In this document: in pieces, positions 14,591-29,886 of the stretch | How positions within the stretch are numbered: position 1 is the first letter of the stretch | Layout of the letters: each line of letters opens with the position of its first letter | Source: Atherix ibis | Lineage: Eukaryota > Arthropoda > Insecta > Diptera > Athericidae | Length of the DNA: 64,000 nt | Assembly: GCA_958298945.1 (NCBI GenBank) | Contig: OY282608.1 | Coordinates: 74,138,806-74,202,805 of the forward strand | Direction of reading: 5' to 3' | Notes under the pieces: generated by a model | Seen by the model: only the letters and a program-made list of their open reading frames with translations | The model's database searches: none | Told to the model about the DNA's origin: nothing | Made by a program: the position numbers and the translations under genes

Positions 14591-14600
14591 GAAAAAAAAA
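14591..14600. other. Expanded A-tract (g followed by nine A), +3 register shift
   Basis: Elsewhere the same variant reads acgaaaaaacc with six A; here there are nine A. Register moves from 5 to 0 modulo 8 at this point and stays shifted until about 17,165. It is the longest homopolymer noticed in the window. It could be a real slippage event or a homopolymer sequencing error. Confidence 0.85.
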
Positions 14601-16547
14601 CCAACAAACAAACAAACCAATAAACAAACAAACCAACATACCAACAAACGAACAAACCAACAAACGAAAAAACCAACAAACCAACAAACCAACAAACCAA
14701 CAAACCAACAAGCCAACAAACCAACAAACCAACAAACAAATAAGCCAACAAACCAACAAGCCAACAAACCAACAAACTAACAAACCAACAAACCAACAAA
14801 CCAACAAACCAACAAACCAACAAACCAACAAACCAACAAACCAAAAAACGAACAAACCAACAAACCAACAAACCAACAAACCAACAAACCAACAAACCAA
14901 CAAACCAACAAACCAACAAACCAACAAACCAACAAACCAACAAACCAACAAACCAACAAACCAACAAACCAAAAAACCAACAAACCAAAAAACCAACAAA
15001 CCAACAAACCAACAAACCAACAAACCAACAAACCAACAAACCAACAAACCAACAAACCAACAAACCAACAAACCAACAAACCAACAAACCAACAAGCCAA
15101 CAAACCAACAAACCAACAAACCAACAAACCAACAAACCAACAAACCAACAAACCAACAAACCAATAAACCAACAAGCCAACAAACCAACAAGCCAACAAA
15201 CGAACAAACCAACAAACCAACAAACCAACAAACCAACAACCAAACAAACCAAGTAACCAACAATCCAACAAACCAACAAACCAACAAACTAACAAACCAA
15301 CAAATCCACAAACCAACAAACCAACAAACACACAAACCAACAAACCAACAAACCAACAAACCAACAGACCAACAAACATACAAACCAACAAACCAACAAG
15401 CCAACAAGCCAACAAACCAACAAGTCAACAAACGAACAAACCAACAAACCAACAAACCAACAAACCAAAAAACCAACAAACAAACACACCAACAAATGAA
15501 CAAACCAACAAACCAACAAACCGACAGGCCAACAAACCAACAAACCAACAAACCAACAAAGCAAGTAACCAACAAATCAACAAACGAACAAACCAACAAA
15601 CGAACAAACCAACAAACCGACAAACCAACAAACCAACAAACCAACAAACCAACAAACCAACAAACCAACAAACCAATAAACCAACAAACCAACAAACCAA
15701 CAAACCAACAAACGAACAAACCAACAAACCAACAAACCAACAAACCAACAAACCAACAAACCAACAAACCAACAAACCAACAAACGAACAAATAAACAAA
15801 CCAACAAACCAACAAACCAAGTAACCAACAAACCAACAAACGAACAAACCAATTAACAAACAAACCAACAAACGAACAAACCAACAAACGAACAAAACAA
15901 CAAACCAACAAGTCAACAAACGAACAAACCAACAAACCAACAAACCAACATACTAACAAACGAACAAACCAACAAACCAACAAACGAACAAACCAACAAA
16001 CCAACAAACCAACAAACCAACAAACCAACAAACCAAGTAACCAACAAACCAACAAACGGACAAACCAACAAACGAACAAACCAACAAACCGACAAACCAA
16101 CAAACCAACAAACCAACAAGCCAACAAACCAACAAACCAACAAACCAACAAACCAACAAACCAACAAACCAACAAACCAACAAACCAACAAACCAACAAA
16201 CCAACAAACCAACAAACCAACAAACCAACAAACCAACAAACCAACAAACCAAGAAACCAACAAACGAACAAATAAAGAAACCAACAAACCAACAAACCAA
16301 CAAACCAACAAAACAACAAACCAACAAACAAACAAACCAACAAACCAACAAGCCAACAGACCGACAAACCAACAAACCAACAAACCAACAAACCGACAAA
16401 CCAACAAACCAACAAACCAACAAACCAACAAACGAACAAATAAACAAACCAACAAACCAACAAAACAACAAACCAACAAACAAACAAACCAACAAACCAA
16501 CAAGCCAACAGACCGACAAACCAACAAACCAACAAACCAACAAACCA

Positions 16548-16655
16548 AGTAACCAACAAACCAACAAACGAACAAACCAATAAACAAACAAACCAACAAA
16601 CGAACAAACCAACAAACGAACAAAGCAACAAACCAACAAGTCAACAAACGAACAA
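16548..16655. repeat. Representative copy of the recurrent aagtaacc-to-aagtcaac module
   Basis: Starts with the aagtaacc box. It continues through acgaac, accaataaacaaac, two further acgaac units and aagcaac (aaaacaac in most copies), and ends at aagtcaacaaacgaac. The same ordered set of variants, about 100 bp long, recurs in nearly every HOR type of the window, for example near 12,498, 13,863, 15,818, 17,899, 20,638, 24,998, 36,259 and 39,381. It is the most widely shared sub-unit. No known function is recognised. Confidence 0.75.
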
Positions 16656-17214
16656 ACCAACAAACCAACAAACCAACATACTAACAAACGAACAAACCAA
16701 CAAACCAACAAACGAACAAACCAACAAACCAACAAACCAACAAACCAACAAACCAACAAACCAACAAACCAAGTAACCAACAAACCAACAAACGGACAAA
16801 CCAACAAACGAACAAACCAACAAACCGACAAACCAACAAACCAACAAACCAACAAGCCAACAAACCAACAAACCAACAAACCAACAAACCAACAAACCAA
16901 CAAACCAACAAACCAACAAACCAACAAACCAACAAACCAACAAACCAACAAACCAACAAACCAACAAACCAACAAACCAACAAACCAACAAACCAACAAA
17001 CCAACAAACGAACAAATAAACAAACCAACAAACCAACAAACCAACAAAACAACAAACCAACAAACAAACAAACCAACAAACCAACAAGCCAACAGACCGG
17101 CAAACCAACAAACCAACAAACCAACAAACCAAGTAACCAACAAACCAACAAACGAACAAACTAATAACCAACAAACGAACAAACCAACAAACGAACAAAA
17201 CAACAAACCAACAA

Positions 17215-18400
17215 GTCAACAAACGAACAAACCAACAAACCAACAAACCAACAAACCAACAAACCAACAAACCAACAAACCCACAAACCAACAAACCAAC
17301 AAACCAACAAACCAACAAACCAACAAACCAACAAACCAACAAACCAACAAACCACCAAACCAAAAAACCAGCAAACCAACAAACCAACAAAAAAACAAAC
17401 CAACAAACCAACAAACCAACAAACCAAAAAACCAACAAACCAACAAACAAACAAACCAACAGACCAACATACCAACAAACCAACAAACCAAGTAACCAAC
17501 AAACCAACAAACGAACAAACCAACCAACAAACAAACCAACAAACAAGCAAACCAACAAACGAACAAAACAACAAACCAACAAACCAACAAACCAACAAAC
17601 CAACAAACCAACAAACCAACAAACCAACAAACCAACAAATTAACAAACCAACAAACCCACAAACTAACAAACCAACAAACCAACAAACCAACAAACCAAC
17701 AAACCAACAAACCAACAAACCAACAAACCAACAAACCAACAAACCAACAAACCACCAAACCAAAAAACCAGCAAACCAACAAACCAACAAACCAACAAAC
17801 AAACAAACCAACAAACCAACAACCCAACAAACCAACAAACCAACAAACCAACAAACAAACAAACCAACAGACCAACAGACCAACAAACCAACAAACCAAG
17901 TAACCAACAAACCAACAAACGAACAAACCAACAAACCAACAAACGAGCAAACCAACAAACGAACAAAACAACAAACCAACAAACCAACAAACCAACAAGT
18001 CAACAAACGAACAAACCAACAAACCAACAAACCAACAAACCAACAAACCAAGAATCCAACAAACCAACAAACCAAAAAACCAACAAACCAACAAACCAAC
18101 AAACCAACAAACCAACAAACCAACATACCAACAAACCAACAAACCAACAAACCAACAAACCAACAAACCAACAAACCAACAAACCAACAAACCAACAAAC
18201 CAACAGACCAACAAACCAACAAACCAACAAACCAACAAACCAAGTAACCAACAAACCAACAAACGAACAAACCAACAAACAAACAAACCAACAAACGAAC
18301 AAACCAACAAACGAACAAAACAACAAACCAACAAACCAACAAACCAACAAACGAACAAACCAATAAACCAACAAACCAACAAACGAACAAACCAACAAAC
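17215..18400. repeat. Domain 4, 376-400 bp module pair
   Basis: The tag accaccaaaccaaaaaacc followed by agcaaacc occurs at 17,351 and 17,751 (offset 400). The tag aaacccacaaacc occurs near 17,277 and 17,653 (offset 376). The same combination is otherwise seen only at 42-47 kb, so this segment is related to domain 9. The rest up to 18,400 holds further aagtaacc-type modules. Confidence 0.75.
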
Positions 18401-20290
18401 CAATAAACCAACAAACAAATAAACCAACAAACCAACAAACCAACAAACCAAAAAACCAACAAACCAACAAACCAACAAACCAACAAACCAACAAACCAAC
18501 AAACAAATAAACCAATAAACCAACAAACCAACAAACCAACAAACCAACAAACCAACAAACCAACAAACGAACAAATCAACAAACCAACAAACCAACAAAC
18601 CAATAAACCAAAAAAACAACAAACCAACAAACCAACAAACCAACAAACCAAAAAACCAACAAGGCAACAAACTAACAAACCAACAAGCCAACAAACGAAC
18701 AAACCAACAAACCAACAAACCAACAAACAAATAAACCAACAAACAAACAAACCAACAAACCAACAAACCAACAAACAAACAAACGAACAAATCAACAAAC
18801 CAACAAACCAACAAACCAACAAACCAACAAACCAGCAAACCAACAAACCAACAAACCAACAAACCAACAAACCAACAAACCAACAAACCAACAAACCAAC
18901 AAACCACCAAACCAACAAACCAAGAAACCAACAAACCAACAAACCAAGTAACGAACAAACCAACAAACCAACAAACCAACAAGCCAACAAGCCAACAAAC
19001 CAACAAACCAACAAATCAACAAACCAACAAACCAACAAACCAACAAACCAACAAACCAACAAGCCAACAAATGAACAAACCAACAAACCAACAAACAAAC
19101 ATACTAACAAACGAACAAACCAACAAACCAACAAACCAACAAACCAACAAACCAACAAGCCAACAAACCAACAAACCAACAAACCAACAAACCAACAAAC
19201 CAACAAACCAACAAACCAAGTAACCAAGAAACCAACAAACTAAGAAACCAACAAACAAACAAACAAACAAACCAACAAACCCACAAACCAACAAGCCAAG
19301 AAGCCAACAAACCAACAAGCCAACAAACGAAAAAACCAACAAACCAACAAACAAACAAACCAAGTAACCAACAATCCAACAAACCAAGAAACCAACAAAC
19401 CAACAAACCAACAAACCAACAAACAAACAAACAAACAAACCAACAAACCAAAAAACCAACAAACCAACAAACCAGCAAACCAACAAGACAACAAACCAAA
19501 AAACCAACAAACCAACAAACCAACCAGCCAACAAACCAACAAGCCAACTAACGAACAAACCAACAAGCCAACAAACCAACAAACCAACAAACCAACAAAC
19601 CAACGAACCAACAAACCAACAAACCAACAAACCAACAAACCAACAAACCAACCAACGAACAAACCAACAAACCAACAAACCAACAAACCAACAAACCAAC
19701 AAACCAACAAGCCAACAAACCAACAAACGAGCAAATCAACAAACCAACAAACCAACATACCAACAAACGAACAAACCAACAAACCAACAAACCAACAAAC
19801 CAACAAACCAACAAACCAACAAACCAACAAACCAACAAACCATCAAACCAACAGACCAACAAACCAACAGACCAACAAACCAACAAACCAACAAACCAAC
19901 AAACCAACAAGCCAACAAACCAACAAGCCAACAAACCAACAAACGAACAAACCAACAAACCAACAAACCAACAAACCAACAAACCAACAAACCAACAAAC
20001 CAACAAACCAACAAACCAACAAACCAACAAACCAACAAACAAACAAACCAACAAACCAACAAGCCAACAAATGAACAAACCAACAAACCAACAAACAAAC
20101 ATACTAACAAACGAACAAACCAACAAACCAACAAACCAACAAACCAACAAACCAACAAGCCAACAAACCAACAAACCAACAAACCAACAAACCAACAAAC
20201 CAACAAACCAACAAACCAAGTAACCAAGAAACCAACAAACGAACAAACCAATAAACAAACAAACCAACAAACGAACAAACCAACAAACGA
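18400..20290. repeat. Domain 5, domain-1-like variants return
   Basis: Tags first seen in domain 1 reappear: aaggcaacaaactaac (18,661), accaagaagccaac (about 19,290), gccaacaaacgaaaaaacc (about 19,319) followed by accaagtaaccaacaatcc, and accatcaaaccaacagacc (about 19,839). Spacing differs from domain 1, so it is a rearranged relative, not another 4,884-bp copy. Part of it (about 19,100-19,547) matches about 31,070-31,515. Confidence 0.75.
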
Positions 20291-20518
20291 ACAAAACAGC
20301 AAACCAACAAGCCAACAAATGAACAAACCACAAACCAACAAACAAACATACTAACAAACGAACAAACCAACAAACCAACAAACCAACAAACCAACAAACC
20401 AACAAGCCAACAAACCAACAAACCAACAAACCAACAAACCAACAAACCAACAAACCAACAAACCAACAAACCAACAAACCAACAAACCAACAAACCACCA
20501 AACCAAAAAACCAACAAA

Positions 20519-20545
20519 CCAACAAACAAACAAACAAACAAACAA
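20519..20545. repeat. (CAAA)n tract with half-octamer shift, copy 1
   Basis: Follows accaccaaaccaaaaaacc. Register moves from 6 modulo 8 (20,366) to 2 modulo 8 (20,546). The copy at 25,761-25,782 makes the same 4-bp change. Confidence 0.85.
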
Positions 20546-21047
20546 ACCAACAAACCAACAAACTAACAAACCAACAAACCAACAAACCAACAAACCAACA
20601 AACCAACAGACCAACAGACCAACAAACCAACAAACCAAGTAACCAACAAACCAACAAACGAACAAACCAACCAACAAACAAACCAACAAACGAACAAACC
20701 AACAAACGAACAAAACAAAAAACCAACAAACCAACAAACGAACAAACCAACAAACCAACAAACCAACAAGTCAACAAACGAACAAACCAACAAACCAACA
20801 AACCAACAAACCAACAAACCAACAAACCAAGAATCCAACAAACCAACAAACCAAAAAACCAACAAACCAACAAACCAACAAACCAACAAACCAACAAACC
20901 AACAAACCAACAAACCAACAAACCAACAAACCAACAAACCAACAAACCAACAAACCAACAAACCAACAAACCAACAAACCAAGTAACCAACAAACCAAGT
21001 AACCAACAAACCAACAAACGAACAAACCAACAAACAAACAAACCAAC

Positions 21048-21056
21048 AAATCGAAC
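21048..21056. other. +1 variant unit aaatcgaac (first of six)
   Basis: The nine-base variant aaatcgaac adds one base to the octamer and creates a TCGA palindrome. It occurs six times, with tcg at 21,051, 26,288, 34,712, 36,673, 37,834 and 39,795. At each site register advances by exactly 1 modulo 8. It always sits just after a CAAA-type unit and before acgaac and aaaacaac units, so all six descend from one mutation. Confidence 0.9.
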
Positions 21057-22897
21057 AAACCAACAAACGAACAAAACAACAAACCAACAAACCAACAAAC
21101 GAACAAACGAACAAACCAACAAACCAACATACTAACAAACGAACAAACCAACAAACCAACAAATCAACAAACCAACAAACCAACAAACCAACAAACCAAC
21201 AAACCAACAAACCAACAAACCAACAAACCAACAAACCCACAAACCAACAAACCAACAAAACAACAAACCAACAAACAAACAAACCAACAAACCAACAAGC
21301 CAACAAGCCAACAAACCAACAAGCCAACAAACGAACAAACCAACAAACAAACAAACCAACAAACAAACAAACCAACATACCAACAAACGAACAAACCAAC
21401 AAACGAAAAAACCAACAAACCAACAAACCAACAAACCAACAAGCCAACAAACCAACAAACCAACAAACAAATAAGCCAACAAACCAACAAACCAACAAAC
21501 CAACAAACCAACAAACCAACAAACCAACAAACCAACAAACCAACAAACCAACAAACCAACAAACCAACAAACCAAAAAACGAACAAACCAACAAACCAAC
21601 AAACCAACAAACCAACAAACCAACAAACCAACAAACCAACAAACCAACAAACCAACAAACCAACAAACCAACAAACCAACAAACCAACAAACCAACAAAC
21701 CAACAAACCAACAAACCAACAAACCAACAAGCCAACAAACCAACAAACCAACAAACCAACAAACCAACAAACCAACAAACCAACAAACCAACAAACCAAC
21801 AAACCAACAAACCAATAAACCAACAGGCCAACAAACCAACAAGCCAACAAACGAACAAACCAACAAACCAACAAACCAACAACCAAACAAACCAAGTAAC
21901 CAACAATCCAACAAACCAACAAACCAACAAACTAACAAACCAACAAATCCACAAACCAACAAACCAACAAACACACAAACCAACAAACCAACAAACCAAC
22001 AAACCAACAGACCAACAAACAAACAAACCAACAAACCAACAAGCCAACAAGCCAACAAACCAACAAGTCAACAAACGAACAAACCAACAAACCAACAAAC
22101 CAACAAACCAAAAAACCAACAAACAAACAAACCAACAAATCAACAAACCAACAAACCAACAAACCGACAGGCCAACAAACCAATAAACCAACAAACCAAC
22201 AAACCAACAAACGAACAAACCAACAAACCAACAAACCAACAAACAAATAAACCAACAAACCAACAAACCAACAAACCAACAAACCAACAAACCAACAAAC
22301 CAACAAACAAATAAACCAACAAACCAACAAACCAACAAACCAACAAACCAACAAACCAACAAACCAACAAACCAATAAACCAACAAGCCAACAAACCAAC
22401 AAGCCAACAAACGAACAAACCAACAAACCAACAAACCAACAACCGAACAAACCAAGTAACCAACAATCCAACAAACCAACAAACCAACAAACTAACAAAC
22501 CAACAAATCCACAAACTAACAAACCAACAAACACACAAACCAACAAACCAACAAACCAACAAACCAACAGACCAACAAACAAACAAACCAACAAACCAAC
22601 AAGCCAACAAGCCAACAAACCAACAAGTCAACAAACGAACAAACCAACAAACCAACAAACCAACAAACCAAAAAACCAACAAACAAACAAACCAACAAAT
22701 CAACAAACCAACAAACCAACAAACCGACAGGCCAACAAACCAATAAACCAACAAACCAACAAACCAACAAACCAACAAACCAACAAACCAACAAACCAAC
22801 AAACCAACAAACGAACAAACCAATAAACCAACAAACCAACAAACCAACAAACCAACAAACCAACAAACGAACAAATAAACAAACCAACAAACCAACA

Positions 22898-24650
22898 ATT
22901 CAACAAAACAACAAACCAACAAACAAACAAACCAACAAACCAACAAGCCAACAGACCGACAAACCAAGTAACCAACAAACCAACAAACGAACAAACCAAT
23001 AAACAAACAAACCAACAAACCAACAAACCAACAAACCAACAAACCAAGAATCCAACAAACCAACAAACCAAAAAACCAACAAACCTACAAACCAACAAAC
23101 CAACAAACCAACAAACCAACATACCAACAAACCAACAAACCAACAAACCAACAAACCAACAAACCAACAAACCAACAAACCAACAAACCAACAAACCAAC
23201 AAACCAACAGACCAACGAACCAACAAACCAACAAACCAACAAACCAAGTAACCAACAAACCAACAAACGAACAAACCAACAAACAAACAAACCAACAAAC
23301 GAACAAATCAACAAACGAACAAAACAACAAACCAACAAACCAACAAACCAACAAACGAACAAACCAATAAACCAACAAACCAACAAACGAACAAACCAAC
23401 AAACCAACCAACCAACAAACAAATAAACCAACAAACCAACAAACCAACAAACCAACAAACCAACAAACCAACAAACCAACAAACCAACAAACAAATAAAC
23501 CAACAAACCAACAGACCAACAAACCAACAAACCAACAAACCAACAAACCAACAGACCAACGAACCAACAAACCAACAAACCAACAAACCAAGTAACCAAC
23601 AAACAAACAAACCAACAAACGAACAAATCAACAAACGAACAAAACAACAAACCAATAAACCAACAAACCAACAAACGAACAAACCAATAAACCAACAAAC
23701 CAACAAACGAACAAACCAACAAACCAACCAACCAACAAACAAATAAACCAACAAACCAACAAACCAACAAACCAACAAACCAACAAACCAACAAACAAAT
23801 AAACCAACAAACCAACAAACCAACAAAACAACAAACAAATAAACCAATAAACCAACAAACCAACAAACCAACAAACCAACAAACCAACAAACCAACAAAC
23901 GAACAAATCAACAAACCAACAAACCAACAAACCAATAAACCAAAAAACCAACAAACCAACAAACCAACAAACCAACAAACCAACAAACCAAAAAACCAAC
24001 AAACCAACAAGGCAACAAGCTAACAAACCAACAAGCCAACAAACGAACAAACCAACAAACCAACAAACCAACAAACAAATAAACCAACAAACAAACAAAC
24101 CAACAAACCAACAAACAAACAAACGAACAAATCAACAAACCAACAAACCAACAAACCAACAAACCAACAAACCAGCAAACCAACAAACCAACAAACCAAC
24201 AAACCAACAAATCAACAAACCAACAAACCAACAAACCACCAAACCAACAAACCAAGAAACCAACAAACCAACAAACCAAGTAACGAACAAACCAACAAAC
24301 CAACAAACCAACAAGCCAACAAGCCAGCAAACCAACAAACCAACAAACCAACAAACCAACAAACCAACAAACCAACAAGTCAACAAACGAACAAACCAAC
24401 AAACCAACAAACCAACAAACCAAAAAACCAACAAACAAACAAACCAACAAATCAACAAACCAACAAACCAACAAACCGACAGGCCAACAAACCAACAAAC
24501 CAACAAACCAACAAACCAACAAACCAACAAACCAACAAACCAACAAACCAACAAACCAACAAACGAACAAACCAATAAACCAACAAACCAACAAACCAAC
24601 AAACCAACAAACCAACAAACGAACAAATAAACAAACCAACAAACCAACAA
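22898..24650. repeat. 1,752-bp inner repeat inside 5.24-kb HOR copy 1
   Basis: The rare tag aattcaac lies at 22,898 and 24,650, 1,752 bp (219 octamers) apart, with matching flanks on both sides, including accaagaatccaac and accgacaaaccaagtaacc. The second inner copy continues to about 25,425. Further downstream the two inner copies differ by one octamer (offset 1,744). Confidence 0.82.
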
Positions 24651-25760
24651 TTCAACAAAACAACAAACCAACAAACAAACAAACCAACAAACCAACAAGC
24701 CAACAGACCGACAAACCAAGTAACCAACAAACCAACAAACGAACAAACCAATAAACAAACAAACCAACAAACCAACAAACCAACAAACCAACAAACCAAG
24801 AATCCAACAAACCAACAAACCAAAAAACCAACAAACCTACAAACCAACAAACCAACAAACCAACAAACCAACATACCAACAAACCAACAAACCAACAAAC
24901 CAACAAACCAACAAACCAACAAACCAACAAACCAACAAACCAACAAACCAACAGACCAACAAACCAACAAACCAACAAACCAACAAACCAAGTAACCAAC
25001 AAACCAACAAACGAACAAACCAACAAACAAACAAACCAACAAACGAACAAATCAACAAACGAACAAAACAACAAACCAACAAACCAACAAACCAACAAAC
25101 GAACAAACCAATAAACCAACAAACCAACAAACGAACAAACCAACAAACCAACCAACCAACAAACAAATAAACCAACAAACCAACAAACCAACAAACCAAC
25201 AAACCAACAAACCAACAAACAAATAAACCAACAAACCAACAAAACAACAAAACAACAAACAAATAAACCAATAAACCAACAAACCAACAAACCAACAAAC
25301 CAACAAACCAACAAACCAACAAACGAACAAATCAACAAACCAACAAACCAACAAACCAATAAACCAAAAAACCAACAAACCAACAAACCAACAAACCAAC
25401 AAACCAAAAAACCAACAAACCAACAAGGCAACAAGCTAACAAACCAACAAGCCAACAAACGAACAAACCAACAAACCAACAAACCAACAAACAAATAAAC
25501 CAACAAACAAACAAACCAACAAACGAACAAAACAGCAAACCAACAAGCCAACAAATGAACAAACCAACAAACCAACAAACAAACATACTAACAAACGAAC
25601 AAACCAACAAACCAACAAACCAACAAACCAACAAACCAACAAGCCAACAAACCAACAAACCAACAAACCAACAAACCAACAAACCAACAAACCAACAAAC
25701 CAACAAACCAACAAACCAACAAACCAACAAACCACCAAACCAAAAAACCAACAAACCAAC

Positions 25761-25782
25761 AAACAAACAAACAAACAAACAA
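25761..25782. repeat. (CAAA)n tract with half-octamer shift, copy 2
   Basis: HOR partner of the tract at 20,519. Register moves from 3 to 7 modulo 8. Similar tracts at about 31,383, 34,120 and 36,143 do not shift register, so tract length varies by 4-bp steps between HOR families. Confidence 0.85.
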
Positions 25783-28133
25783 ACCAACAAACCAACAAAC
25801 CAACAAACCAACAAACCAACAAACCAACAAACCAACAAACCAACAGACCAACAGACCAACAAACCAACAAACCAAGTAACCAACAAACCAACAAACGAAC
25901 AAACCAACCAACAAACAAACCAACAAACGAACAAACCAACAAACGAACAAAACAAAAAACCAACAAACCAACAAACGAACAAACCAACAAACCAACAAAC
26001 CAACAAGTCAACAAACGAACAAACCAACAAACCAACAAACCAACAAACCAACAAACCAACAAACCAACAAACCAAGAATCCAACAAACCAACAAACCAAA
26101 AAACCAACAAACCAACAAACCAACAAACCAACAAACCAACAAACCAACAAACCAACAAACCAACAAACCAACAAACCAACAAACCAACAAACCAACAAAC
26201 CAACAAACCAACAAACCAAGTAACCAACAAACCAAGTAACCAACAAACCAACAAACGAACAAACCAACAAACAAACAAACCAACAAATCGAACAAACCAA
26301 CAAACGAACAAAACAACAAACCAACAAACCAACAAACGAACAAACGAACAAACCAACAAACCAACATACTAACAAACGAACAAACCAACAAACCAACAAA
26401 TCAACAAACCAACAAACCAACAAACCAACAAACCAACAAACCAACAAACCAACAAACCAACAAACCCACAAACCAACAAACCAACAAAACAACAAACCAA
26501 CAAACAAACAAACCAACAAACCAACAAGCCAACAAGCCAACAAACCAACAAGCCAACAAACGAACAAACCAACAAACAAACAAACCAACAAACAAACAAA
26601 CCAACATACCAACAAACGAACAAACCAACAAACGAAAAAACCAACAAACCAACAAACCAACAAACCAACAAGCCAACAAACCAACAAACCAACAAACAAA
26701 TAAGCCAACAAACCAACAAACCAACAAACCAACAAACCAACAAACCAACAAACCAACAAACCAACAAACCAACAAACCAACAAACCAACAAACCAACAAA
26801 CCAAAAAACGAACAAACCAACAAACCAACAAACCAACAAACCAACAAACCAACAAACCAACAAACCAACAAACCAACAAACCAACAAACCAACAAACCAA
26901 CAAACCAACAAACCAACAAACCAACAAACCAACAAACCAACAAACCAACAAACCAACAAACCAACAAACCAACAAGCCAACAAACCAACAAACCAACAAA
27001 CCAACAAACCAACAAACCAACAAACCAACAAACCAACAAACCAATAAACCAACAGGCCAACAAACCAACAAGCCAACAAACGAACAAACCAACAAACCAA
27101 CAAACCAACAACCAAACAAACCAAGTAACCAACAATCCAAAAACCAACAAACCAACAAACTAACAAACCAACAAATCCACAAACCAACAAACCAACAAAC
27201 ACACAAACCAACAAACCAACAAACCAACAAACCAACAGACCAACAAACAAACAAACCAACAAACCAACAAGCCAACAAGCCAACAAACCAACAAGTCAAC
27301 AAACGAACAAACCAACAAACCAACAAACCAACAAACCAAAAAACCAACAAACAAACAAACCAACAAATCAACAAACCAACAAACCAACAAACCGACAGGC
27401 CAACAAACCAATAAACCAACAAACCAACAAACCAACAAACGAACAAACCAACAAACCAACAAACCAACAAACAAATAAACCAACAAACCAACAAACCAAC
27501 AAACCAACAAACCAACAAACCAACAAACCAACAAACAAATAAACCAACAAACCAACAAACCAACAAACCAACAAACCAACAAACCAACAAACCAACAAAC
27601 CAATAAACCAACAAGCCAACAAACCAACAAGCCAACAAAAGAACAAACCAACAAACCAACAAACCAACAAACCAACAACCAAACAAACCAAGTAACCAAC
27701 AATCCAACAAACCAACAAACCAACAAACTAACAAACCAACAAATCCACAAACCAACAAACCAACAAACACACAAACCAACAAACCAACAAACCAACAAAC
27801 CAACAGACCAACAAACAAACAAACCAACAAACCAACAAGCCAACAAGCCAACAAACCAACAAGTCAACAAACGAACAAACCAACAAACCAACAAACCAAC
27901 AAACCAAAAAACCAACAAACAAACAAACCAACAAATCAACAAACCAACAAACCAACAAACCGACAGGCCAACAAACCAATAAACCAACAAACCAACAAAC
28001 CAACAAACCCACAAACCAACAAACCAACAAACCAACAAACCAACAAACGAACAAACCAATAAACCAACAAACCAACAAACCAACAAACCAACAAACCAAC
28101 AAACGAACAAATAAACAAACCAACAAACCAACA

Positions 28134-29886
28134 ATTCAACGAAACAACAAACCAACAAACAAACAAACCAACAAACCAACAAGCCAACAGACCGACAAAC
28201 CAAGTAACCAACAAACCAACAAACGAACAAACCAATAAACAAACAAACCAACAAACCAACAAACCAACAAACCAACAAACCAAGAATCCAACAAACCAAC
28301 AAACCAAAAAACCAACAAACCTACAAACCAACAAACCAACAAACCAACAAACCAACATACCAACAAACCAACAAACCAACAAACCAACAAACCAACAAAC
28401 CAACAAACCAACAAACCAACAAACCAACAAACCAACAAACCAACAGACCAACGAACCAACAAACCAACAAACCAACAAACCAAGTAACCAACAAACCAAC
28501 AAACGAACAAACCAACAAACAAACAAACCAACAAACGAACAAATCAACAAACGAACAAATCAACAAACGAACAAAACAACAAACCAACAAACCAACAAAC
28601 CAACAAACGAACAAACCAATAAACCAACAAACCAACAAACGAACAAACCAACAAACCAACCAACCAACAAACAAATAAACCAACAAACCAACAAACCAAC
28701 AAACCAACAAACCAACAAACAAATAAACCAACAAACCAACAGACCAACAAACCAACAAACCAACAAACCAACAAACCAACAAACCAACAGACCAACGAAC
28801 CAACAAACCAACAAACCAACAAACCAAGTAACCAACAAACAAACAAACCAACAAACGAACAAATCAACAAACGAACAAAACAACAAACCAACAAACCAAC
28901 AAACCAACAAACGAACAAACCAATAAACCAACAAACCAACAAACGAACAAACCAACAAACCAACCAACCAACAAACAAATAAACCAACAAACCAACAAAC
29001 CAACAAACCAACAAACCAACAAACCAACAAACCAACAAACAAATAAACCAACAAACCAACAAACCAACAAAACAACAAACAAATAAACCAATAAACCAAC
29101 AAACCAACAAACCAACAAACCAACAAACCAACAAACCAACAAACGAACAAATCAACAAACCAACAAACCAACAAACCAATAAACCAAAAAACCAACAAAC
29201 CAACAAACCAACAAACCAACAAACCAAAAAACCAACAAACCAACAAGGCAACAAGCTAACAAACCAACAAGCCAACAAACGAACAAACCAACAAACCAAC
29301 AAACCAACAAACAAATAAACCAACAAACAAACAAACCAACAAACCAACAAACAAACAAACGAACAAATCAACAAACCAACAAACCAACAAACCAACAAAC
29401 CAACAAACCAGCAAACCAACAAACCAACAAACCAACAAACCAACAAATCAACAAACCAACAAACCAACAAACCACCAAACCAACAAACCAAGAAACCAAC
29501 AAACCAACAAACCAAGTAACGAACAAACCAACAAACCAACAAACCAACAAGCCAACAAGCCAACAAACCAACAAACCAACAAACCAACAAACCAACAAAC
29601 CAACAAACCAACAAGTCAACAAACGAACAAACCAACAAACCAACAAACCAACAAACCAAAAAACCAACAAACAAACAAACCAACAAATCAACAAACCAAC
29701 AAACCAACAAACCGACAGGCCAACAAACCAACAAACCAACAAACCAACAAACCAACAAACCAACAAACCAACAAACCAACAAACCAACAAACCAACAAAC
29801 GAACAAACCAATAAACCAACAAACCAACAAACCAACAAACCAACAAACCAACAAACGAACAAATAAACAAACCAACAAACCAACAA
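28134..29886. repeat. 1,752-bp inner repeat inside 5.24-kb HOR copy 2
   Basis: The same aattcaac tag spacing (28,134 and 29,886) as in copy 1 shows that the inner duplication is older than the 5.24-kb duplication. Two-level nesting is therefore visible: octamer, then 1.75 kb, then 5.24 kb. Confidence 0.82.

Larger units (their letters stand above)
12060..17215. repeat. Domain 3, irregular 0.5-0.7 kb modules
   Basis: A module ending in aaaacaacaaaccaac then aagtcaacaaacgaac recurs with the g of aagtcaac at 11,989, 12,589, 13,277, 13,957, 15,424, 15,912, 16,640 and 17,215. Spacings are 600, 688, 680, 1,467, 488, 728 and 575 bp. Inside many modules aaacggacaaacc, aaaccgacaaacc and gccaac follow in the same order. 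Spacings are mostly multiples of 8; 1,467 contains the +3 A-tract at 14,592, and 575 contains a small deletion near 17,160. Long pure octamer runs separate the tags. Confidence 0.8.
20290..25525. repeat. 5.24-kb HOR, copy 1
   Basis: Matches 25,526-30,760 at an offset of 5,236-5,237. Shared tags are gaacaaaacagcaaacc at the left edge, the rare +1 variant aaatcgaac (21,048 and 26,285), and aacaattcaac (22,895 and 28,131). A CAAA-tract half-unit shift is also shared (20,519-20,545 and 25,761-25,782). A 1-bp deletion near 20,333 (accacaaacc) is private to this copy. The period is not a multiple of 8: the half-unit shift and the +1 variant account for the remainder of 5. Confidence 0.88.
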
